Source of the DNA: Chlamydiota bacterium
GTDB taxonomy: Bacteria; Chlamydiota; Chlamydiia; Chlamydiales; Parachlamydiaceae
Reading direction: 5' to 3'
NCBI GenBank assembly: GCA_013288825.1
Contig: JABDBC010000003.1
Coordinates: forward strand, 1 to 64,000
Length of the DNA: 64,000 nucleotides
The position numbers were made by a program, and so were the translations under genes. Of the stretch, positions 58,545 through 64,000 are shown piece after piece. Numbering within the stretch: position 1 is the first letter of the stretch; every line of letters starts with the position of its first letter. Below the pieces are notes generated by a model that was not told where the DNA came from, did not search any database, and saw nothing but the letters and a program-made list of their open reading frames with translations.

Positions 58545-59081
58545 ATGCATCCTTTGATGATGTTTTTCGTGAACAAGCCAAAAACATTTAAGAACTACAT
58601 ATGGGGTTTCTTTTCAATTTTATGCTTTTGCACAATCCTGTACGGATTCATCGATACATTTATAAGCTCTTTATTCATTTTAATGACATATACCATTCTG
58701 TATCAAATTTATCTGGTTTGGAGTTATTTCATTAAAAATGCTGATGACACACTAAAAATCAAAAACATTAGTCTGGCATCCCTCCGTGGGTGTTTCATAA
58801 GGCTTTTCAAAATTACTAGGGTTGTACTTATATTGACGTTTGTCCTTACCCTACCTTTTGTATGGGTATTTTGGAGATCAGATAAATCGGTTGGAATCTT
58901 ATGCATGGCTTCATTTCTCCTACTGATTTACACTTTTATTTCCTGCGGGATTTTTCTTGGAATAATTAAAACAAAGCTGACTTCGATGGGAATCAAAAAC
59001 AATGCCGAATTTAATGCCTCCTCCCTAGAAGAAATTTATGCAGATGCCCGTGAATTACTCATGAAGAAATTAATCGACTAA
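58545..59081 (+). CDS. Hypothetical membrane protein after the tra operon
   Basis: The 178-residue protein has about four hydrophobic segments (YIWGFFSILCFCTILYGFID, SSLFILMTYTILYQIYLVWS, VVLILTFVLTLPFVWVFW, MASFLLLIYTFISCGIFLG) and a soluble C-terminal helix (SLEEIYADARELLMKKLID). It is preceded by GAAGAGG. No family recognised; location after traD would suit an entry-exclusion or accessory transfer protein, but that is only positional inference. The first 51 codons are duplicated upstream. Confidence 0.6.
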   Translation: MHPLMMFFVNKPKTFKNYIWGFFSILCFCTILYGFIDTFISSLFILMTYTILYQIYLVWSYFIKNADDTLKIKNISLASLRGCFIRLFKITRVVLILTFVLTLPFVWVFWRSDKSVGILCMASFLLLIYTFISCGIFLGIIKTKLTSMGIKNNAEFNASSLEEIYADARELLMKKLID

Positions 59082-59184
59082 AACGCATTTTTCAAGACCA
59101 CTCTATCTGAGGTGGATGGCTTTGATTGGACAGGATTTAACGAGATTAATGTTGTAGTTTACCCGTTTTTTCCATGTGTTTGAT

Positions 59185-59210
59185 GGCCACAGTAAGTGGG
59201 CTTTTTTTTT
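59185..59210 (+). terminator. Intrinsic terminator
   Basis: A short stem (GGCCAC with GTGGGC, one mismatch) over AGTAA is followed directly by nine T residues (59202-59210). It lies about 100 bases downstream of the membrane-protein gene. Confidence 0.6.
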
Positions 59211-60114
59211 CTCATAGGTCTTTCTTGTTAGTCTCAAATGGGAGTTTTACCCCTCTTTGAGCCGAATCCGGAAAAAAGATGATAGCAGAATCCATAATTG
59301 AGAAATAGGATAAAAAAATGATAACTATTTTCTAAATGTGACGCCCCATGCCCATCCTAAGATTTGACTCACTATCCTGTTAACAAAAGTTGTAGATGCG
59401 CGTTTGCAAAGAAATTATGGCAGTAGAAAGACGTTCAGCAGCAGTGCTTTTCATGGATAGACTTCAACAGCCTTTTGCGGCTATTGGTATAGAGTGCGAA
59501 TAACCGCAACCAGTATCATAATACACACTGATAATGGCTTGTTTGCGGCTGCGTGGCTTTGGTCTTACAACGATGTCAATTCTTGCCCTAGTGCATTCAA
59601 GAAGTGAATCAGACGCTCGACAGTAAAACCATCGAGCTTTCGTCGCAGGATGGTTCAAGATAAAATCTTCTTTTGATTTTTGTCAAGCATGTTTTTGACT
59701 ACATGTCTGGGACGGTTCTGCATAAATGCATAACTTTTATTGGGAAAGTTATGCAGATATGCATAACCTCCTCGGACATCCCCAGACACTTAGTGCAAGA
59801 GTTAGAATGGACAATCCTGTATCTGTGATAGTTCCGCAATAAGTGAGACCTAATGTCTGATGTCTTGGACAGTTTATAGCAAGCTGAGCTAACCCTAAAT
59901 CAGTAATAAAGTAATTGAAATATAAGGAAAAAGTATGTAGATGTGTTAATTTTAGGAGTCCAAGGCCGACATCTGAGACTCCTTTGCTTAGCTGTATTTT
60001 ACGGATATGAGCAAATTTTCCTAAAATGGAGAAACGGAAGGTTATTTACTTGAACATATGCTTTTTTATTTCGGCAAAAGAATAGAATGAAACAATGTTC
60101 TATAGCATAAAAAA
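59211..60114. other. Mostly noncoding region with one antitoxin scar
   Basis: Apart from the degenerate antitoxin fragment at 59524-59649 (listed separately), no gene can be supported. A near-palindrome TTATGCAGATATGCATAA lies near 59747-59766, and CATAACTTT/AAAGTTATG pair around 59729-59755. Confidence 0.45.
59524..59649 (-). pseudogene. Frameshifted XRE/HigA-type antitoxin fragment
   Basis: In one minus-strand frame the DNA reads LRRKLDGFTVERLIHFLNAL then GQELTSL and stops; in another, IDIVVRPKPRSRKQAIISV continues. Joined, they give the conserved C-terminus of small XRE-family antitoxins (GFTVERL-FLNALGQ-VEIVVRPKPR pattern). A one-base indel near 59585 breaks it. No toxin gene adjoins. 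Confidence 0.5.
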
Positions 60115-60423
60115 TTAGCCATGCGCAGGGTGAAAATCCATTTCTACTCCACAACTTTTAAGAGCTTGCATAATAGTTGAAAACCTAGGCTTCCCTTTTT
60201 GAGACAGACTTTTATAAAAACTTTCTCGTCCAACATCCATTTTCGAAGACACTTCGGATATTCCGCCTTGTGCTTCAACAACATTACGCAAAGCTAATTG
60301 AAATATACTGAATTCATTAGTTTCGACTGCTTCATCAAGACATGCTTTTAAGTAAGCTGAAGCCTCCTCAGGATCTTTGAGACTTTCGATTAAATATTCT
60401 TGGTACTTTCTGTATTTTCTCAT
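60115..60423 (-). CDS. HigA/addiction-module antidote protein
   Basis: The 102-residue protein has the COG3636-type layout: an N-terminal helix pair (YLIESLKDPEEASAYLKACL) and an HTH (ISEVSSKMDVGRESFYKSLS) followed by KGKPRFSTIMQALKSCGVEM. It would bind and neutralise the toxin encoded just upstream, and repress the operon. Toxin-first order and a 4-base ATGA overlap are typical. Confidence 0.85.
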   Translation of the reverse strand: MRKYRKYQEYLIESLKDPEEASAYLKACLDEAVETNEFSIFQLALRNVVEAQGGISEVSSKMDVGRESFYKSLSQKGKPRFSTIMQALKSCGVEMDFHPAHG

Positions 60424-60752
60424 TTTTTACCTCTCTTTAGCGAAAGATGATCTCGCCAGTATTCTTTTGCCTTGTCAATGTCTCTTTGCTGTCCTTTTTT
60501 ATTGCCACCAAGGAGCAAAATCAAAAAAGTATCGGTTTTAAATCCAAAATAAACTCTATATCCAGGCCCAAAATCAAATTTCAGTTCAAAAATACCATCT
60601 CCAACAGGCTCGAGAGTTCCAAGATTGTTAGTCTCTTGAATTCTTGTAAGACGTGCCTTTATCCTTGTTCGAACAGTTCTGTCAAGGTTTTCAAGCCACT
60701 CAACATAAGGCTCTTTTCCGTTGGATGTTTTGTAGATGTCTATTTCGTACAT
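60420..60752 (-). CDS. RelE/HigB-type (Gp49-like) toxin
   Basis: The 110-residue protein belongs to the phage Gp49/HigB-like branch of the RelE superfamily: YVEWLENLDRTVRTRIKARL, then FELKFDFGPGYRVYFGFK and LLLGGNKKGQQRDIDKAKEY. These are mRNA-cleaving toxins acting at the ribosome. The start has a GAGGGAAG ribosome site. Expected basic residues of the family (Arg in GPGYRVYF, Lys in GNKKGQQ) are present, so it is likely active. Confidence 0.88.
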   Translation of the reverse strand: MYEIDIYKTSNGKEPYVEWLENLDRTVRTRIKARLTRIQETNNLGTLEPVGDGIFELKFDFGPGYRVYFGFKTDTFLILLLGGNKKGQQRDIDKAKEYWRDHLSLKRGKK

Positions 60753-60779
60753 TCGATGTCTTCCCTCTATAATCTATAT

Positions 60780-60797
60780 TGTATCCGAATAGATACA
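60780..60797 (-). promoter_or_regulatory. Operator candidate of the toxin-antitoxin operon
   Basis: TGTATC (60780-60785) and GATACA (60792-60797) form an inverted repeat around CGAATA, 28 bases upstream of the toxin start and next to an AT-rich -10-like stretch on the minus strand. Autoregulated toxin-antitoxin operons normally have such a palindrome. Confidence 0.55.
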
Positions 60798-60954
60798 TTT
60801 ATGTAAACACGAAATTCCCACATTCGTTTATTTCTCAAATTACCGCGTTTATTTGATGTTTCGGACTGTTTTTAACACCACTGAAATACTGTAATACAGT
60901 ATGACTATATCGTGATGTTTCTGTATTGCTTTCTTTTTTGCGATTACTTCTCCA

Positions 60955-60981
60955 AAAACTGACGACAGTATCGGCAGTTTT
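60955..60981. terminator. Bidirectional terminator candidate
   Basis: AAAACTG (60955-60961) pairs with CAGTTTT (60975-60981), and CGA/TCG inside extends the stem after one mismatch. A-run on the left and T-run on the right suit both directions. It resembles the hairpin at 5641-5659 (shared CTGACGACAGT). Confidence 0.6.
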
Positions 60982-61029
60982 TATAATCCAATTTTTATGG
61001 CTGCATTGTCTGTCCATTTGTTGGCTATA

Positions 61030-61590
61030 CAAATGTATTTCTTAGTTGTAATGTATTTCTTAGTTGTATCGCTTTTCTTATGTCCTGCCTGTGCCATAAT
61101 GAGATGTTCTGGAACGCCTTGAACTGCGGGTTCCTGTTATAGTATTTAGAAGATGTTCTACCATAGAGCGAATATCTGAAAGAAGAAGTGGGTCTTTGCG
61201 TTCTTCTTTTGCTGTATTTTGCCGGCGAAGGCTACTTACAATATTTTCAATTTCCTTGCATTCAGTATCAAGCTGATATCCTCATTCTTTATGCTTATAT
61301 TTGATGCCCCAAATGCGATGAAGTAATGTTGGAAGCTATAACGGAGCTTTATCAGTCATTTTGCGCAAGCGACCAGAAGGGCCGTTCCACCTATTCATTG
61401 CTCTATCCGATAAATAAGCGGCGACAACTTGAGGGGTAGCAGGTAATGACAGTAATCTTTTTTGTCGGCACCATGTGTCAAAGTCTTCCCAATCGGATGC
61501 ATACCCCTTTAATGTATTCGATGATTTTACGTTTCTGGAGACTCGCATTGTCAATTCTGCAAGCTCCTTCATTTCTTCAATATTTCGCAC
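61030..61590 (-). pseudogene. Degenerate tyrosine recombinase, central part deleted
   Basis: On the minus strand an 84-codon start (SSNTLKGYASDWEDFDTWCR, then LSLPATPQVVAAYLSDRAMN) matches the core-binding domain of the recombinase at 23044. Stop codons and shifts follow, with recognisable pieces such as ERKDPLLLSDIRSMVEHLLN, then a jump directly to QGVPEHLIMAQAGHKKSDTT and a duplicated TTKKYI. The arginine and HxxR region is missing. It is more diverged than the copies at 31.3 and 33.7 kb, so it represents another family member. Confidence 0.8.
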
Positions 61591-62056
61591 TATCTTAGCA
61601 AATGCATACTTAGTGCGGAATTTTTTGTAGAGAGGTCAGTTTAGGAAAATAAAGCATATGCTGATAGCTATAGAATAGGGATTATAGACTTCAAAATCGA
61701 TTGTATGTGATCATTTTACGTAATAGCTTGCCAAGTATGCAACAAGGATAAAGGGTATGCACTCTGTATGGTGGAGACCAACATATTATGAAGCTTCAAT
61801 TTGGAGTCTTGGGAGCAATGGACAGAAAGCCGGCTTAAGCGCCCTTACTGTTCCACTGCGCCTGCCCTCTCCCAAGTTACTACAACAGGCTAACGCCGAT
61901 CCAATTTGTCTTCCATAAATTTATACATTCGCTTATGTCCAATAACATCTGCATTTTCCCCAACCATCCTTGGATTAAGCTTTCTTAACGACTTAGTAAG
62001 AGTGACTTTCCGAGTACTAGTATCATTTCATTGCAACAAAATAATAAATATATATA
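61591..62056. other. Intergenic region, nothing recognised
   Basis: About 470 bases between the recombinase scar and the next gene. No gene, repeat or clear promoter was found. Confidence 0.4.
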
Positions 62057-62089
62057 ATGGTGACACAAAACTTTCTACTGGAGGCGCAA

Positions 62090-63451
62090 ATGATGCAAAA
62101 TGTTCATGACGGATTGCCAGTAAGGCATCAACATTCTATCGTCATTAGAGAAACTGAAAAGAAGGTGAGCAGCGAGAATAGACAGTGTCAAGTGAGAATT
62201 CACAAAATTCAATCTGATACCTTGGGAACTGAACAAGCATTTCCAGACGCTGAAGATCAAAAGTTGCAACTAAAAGCTTATCAAAAAGCGATCGCAGCTA
62301 TTCTGAATACAGAAGAACTAGAAGGCAATTCTAATCTGCGAGAATTGGTCCCAGATGCGGAAGGTGAAATAGAAGAAAGGTTAAAAAGTCCTACGGAAAA
62401 AAAAACAATGTTACCCGCATTATGTACGAAACAAGTAGCAGGTCAGATGTTTAAAGTAGAGGAGCCGCCCTCGCCAATTAATGATTCCGGTAATTCTAAA
62501 AAATTAGTAATGGGAATGCTGAGCACAGATGCTGGGTCAGGGGAGAATAAAGAAGCTGCTAGTTCTATTGAAGGGTTTACGGCCATGTATGGAGGCCCTA
62601 AAGATATGGTTAGAATCAAGCAGTGGATTCTTGACGGACAACGTCTTTATAGAGATCTGAGCAATAATAAGCTGCCGATTAAGGAAATCATCAAAGAATG
62701 GAATGTTCAGTCCGATGTAGCAATTCGCCAAGGTCAGGTGGCTTTGGTGTGGTTCCTTCTGTCAAAAGCGATGGTCAAGGCCCAAGGGTTTAGAGATGGA
62801 GCCTTTACTCTTCCCGATCCCCTAGGACGGATTAGGGACTTCTTCTTAAGTCTGGGAGTAGGATGTGGCCGCTCTTCGACACATTTAAAGGGACTTCAGG
62901 AGATGGTTGTTGGTATAAATATTAACGATGCCTCATTACCTGGGGGATTGATGCATATTTTAGTACAAACAATGAAAGGTAAGGGACGAATATTTTTGAA
63001 GCCTGAGAAATTTGGGTTGCTTGAAAGATATACGGCTCAAGATTTCGGTCAATTGGCGATGCATGGTGGAGACCTAGTTCTTTCTTTAGGCAGAAAGGTT
63101 ATTCCGAGTGTTTTAGGTTCCGATGACGCTCCTGAGAATCGCAAAGAGCGGATTCCAGTAAAAGAGGGAGATCAATTCAGGAAGTTAGTTATGGGCATAC
63201 TTGATGGAGAAGCGGCCATCACTGAAGTCGGTTCTGGGGATACAGGAGATGGCATCCAGGCCATGGTCAGATACTTGAGTAGTCAACTATCGCTTCAGAA
63301 ATTAGATCCTTTAAAACGTGAAGAGTTTGAAAGATTTTTGAATGAGTTAACGCAAAGCTATGATAATTTAGAACACCGTATCGGCAGAGAGATCGTCTTT
63401 ACATCTGCTGAATTGGATTCTGATAGCCTTGAATTGCCTAAGGAAGTCTGA
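62090..63451 (+). CDS. Uncharacterised protein with internal repeat, possible effector
   Basis: From the ATG at 62090, placed by the ribosome site GGAGG at 62080, the product has 453 residues. The upstream ATG at 62057 has no such site. There is no signal peptide or membrane segment. Two related segments are visible: KLVMGMLSTDAGSGENKEAA (from about residue 138) and KLVMGILDGEAAITEVGSGD (from about 365). Between them is a helix- and glycine-rich region (RIRDFFLSLGVGCGRSSTHL). The N-terminus is polar. I do not recognise a family; it may be a chlamydia-specific secreted protein, but that is a guess from composition and context. Confidence 0.55.
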   Translation: MMQNVHDGLPVRHQHSIVIRETEKKVSSENRQCQVRIHKIQSDTLGTEQAFPDAEDQKLQLKAYQKAIAAILNTEELEGNSNLRELVPDAEGEIEERLKSPTEKKTMLPALCTKQVAGQMFKVEEPPSPINDSGNSKKLVMGMLSTDAGSGENKEAASSIEGFTAMYGGPKDMVRIKQWILDGQRLYRDLSNNKLPIKEIIKEWNVQSDVAIRQGQVALVWFLLSKAMVKAQGFRDGAFTLPDPLGRIRDFFLSLGVGCGRSSTHLKGLQEMVVGININDASLPGGLMHILVQTMKGKGRIFLKPEKFGLLERYTAQDFGQLAMHGGDLVLSLGRKVIPSVLGSDDAPENRKERIPVKEGDQFRKLVMGILDGEAAITEVGSGDTGDGIQAMVRYLSSQLSLQKLDPLKREEFERFLNELTQSYDNLEHRIGREIVFTSAELDSDSLELPKEV

Positions 63452-63634
63452 GTAGAAAAAACAATGTCGTAATATTACTGGAGAAGGGCTTGTTTATTTC
63501 CTTTTACCTGATGTGCCTGATGCCATAATTTACCTCTTTAGCCAAGTTGAAAATAGAAATCAAAACAACGGAGCATTATTTGCACAGCACCCCATAAAAA
63601 TCTATTTCATTTGTTAATTTTCAAGGAGGCAACT
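63452..63634. other. Short intergenic region
   Basis: 183 bases with no gene. The AAGGAGG ribosome site of the next gene lies at its end (63623-63629). Confidence 0.35.
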
Positions 63635-64000
63635 ATGGCAACACTATCAAGCAGCTCAAGTTCGTCTGGCTTACTTTCACCCCCAATGTCAGATTACTTT
63701 AACGCACATTATTTAAATATAAGAAATCTTATCAATGGATTAGAATTAGGCGAATCAAAAGCAGCCGTAGATGAGGGAGGGAAGAGTAAAGCTCTCAATT
63801 TGATTGATAATAATATTAAAACACTGTTGAAAGATCCTCGATTTTCCCCGATTCGTGACGGCCTTGGAAAATTGAATGAAAAAATATTGGAGTTGAAAAC
63901 TAAAAAGATAACTTCCGGAGTAAAGCACGAATTGATAGTAGACCTGATAAATATTTTTAATGGCATAAAACCAAGTATTAATAAGCTGCCTGGCATCGCA
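63635..64000 (+). CDS. Uncharacterised protein, 3' end outside window
   Basis: A perfect AAGGAGG six bases before the ATG at 63635 opens a frame that stays open for 122 codons to the window end. The N-terminus is strikingly serine-rich (MATLSSSSSSSGLLSPPMSD), a composition typical of type III secretion signals, followed by helical, polar sequence (ALNLIDNNIKTLLKDPRFSP). No homology recognised. It follows another uncharacterised gene on the same strand. It may be an effector; the evidence is composition only. Confidence 0.6.
   Translation, partial: MATLSSSSSSSGLLSPPMSDYFNAHYLNIRNLINGLELGESKAAVDEGGKSKALNLIDNNIKTLLKDPRFSPIRDGLGKLNEKILELKTKKITSGVKHELIVDLINIFNGIKPSINKLPGIA

Larger units (their letters stand above)
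58209..58696 (+). repeat. Perfect 244-bp tandem duplication
   Basis: Bases 58209-58452 and 58453-58696 are identical as far as I can read. The unit contains the last 12 codons of traD, its terminator, and the first 51 codons of the following membrane-protein gene. Perfect identity implies a very recent event or an assembly artefact. Confidence 0.92.

Noticed and set aside
60835-61032. 65-codon minus-strand frame
   Set aside because: It contains a terminator hairpin and the degenerate recombinase end; no ribosome site and no family pattern.
1-64000. tRNA or rRNA genes
   Set aside because: I looked for cloverleaf-type stems with conserved arm sequences and for rRNA landmarks and recognised none; a covariance-model scan would settle this.

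Overview
The window looks like a large conjugative plasmid, or an integrated plasmid-like island, from an environmental chlamydia (Simkania/Parachlamydia/Protochlamydia type). The main evidence is the replication and partition block at 17.4-22.1 kb: a ParA ATPase, a small pGP6-D-like DNA-binding partner, a DnaB helicase (pGP1-D-like) and a pGP2-D-like protein, with a pGP7/8-D-like tyrosine recombinase beside it and 22-bp tandem repeats nearby. These are the parts of the classical chlamydial plasmid. The DNA is AT-rich, genes are tightly packed inside operons, and the accessory regions are full of gene scars. The assignment is inferred from gene content only; no database search was possible.

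Layout. 0-5.4 kb: a few envelope or lipoprotein genes and an AlbA_2 (Schlafen-like) regulator. 5.7-11.2 kb: mobilisation module, with a 1448-residue Ti-type TraA relaxase/helicase/TOPRIM protein on the minus strand, a divergent Ti-type TraD accessory protein and a DsbB. 11.3-16.2 kb: small hypothetical genes, strong inverted repeats, a 22-bp iteron cluster and an approximately 1.8-kb array of 11 units of about 158 bp carrying the same core. 16.4-22.7 kb: a secreted HAF-repeat protein, the pGP2/DnaB/ParB-like/ParA operon and a candidate centromere. 23.0-31.9 kb: a tyrosine recombinase, a complete class I-type lanthipeptide cluster (lanA-lanD-lanC-lanB-lanC on the minus strand), then a broken recombinase copy. 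32.1-40.4 kb: a second AlbA_2 gene, further recombinase scars, a metallophosphoesterase, an AbiE toxin-antitoxin pair with a frameshifted toxin, a zeta-toxin-like kinase pair, acetyltransferases, a phosphotransferase-like kinase, scars of lanC and dtd, and a tandem ribbon-helix-helix-like protein. 41.2-58.2 kb: a nearly complete F-type conjugation operon, traA-L-E-K-B-dsbA-V-C-W-trbC-U-N-F-H-G-D, with an in-frame TGA in traD. 58.2-64 kb: a 244-bp perfect tandem duplication, a RelE/HigB-type toxin-antitoxin pair, a fourth recombinase scar and two uncharacterised, possibly chlamydia-specific proteins.

How it works together. The F-type operon supplies the pilus and transfer channel, traD the coupling ATPase, and the Ti-type TraA/TraD pair the DNA-processing step. 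This mixture is known from Rickettsia amplified genetic elements and Protochlamydia. DsbB and the periplasmic DsbA-like protein can oxidise the cysteine-rich TraN, TraU and TraV. ParA with its small partner and the repeat arrays handles segregation and replication control; the toxin-antitoxin pairs would stabilise the element.

The most unusual system is the lanthipeptide cluster. Its precursor has a single cysteine, at its very C-terminus. It is accompanied by a LanD-type cysteine decarboxylase, a full-length LanB dehydratase and two LanC-like proteins that lack most or all canonical zinc ligands. This predicts a hydrophobic peptide with one C-terminal S-(2-aminovinyl)cysteine ring, made inside an obligate intracellular bacterium, with no dedicated transporter or protease recognisable in this window.
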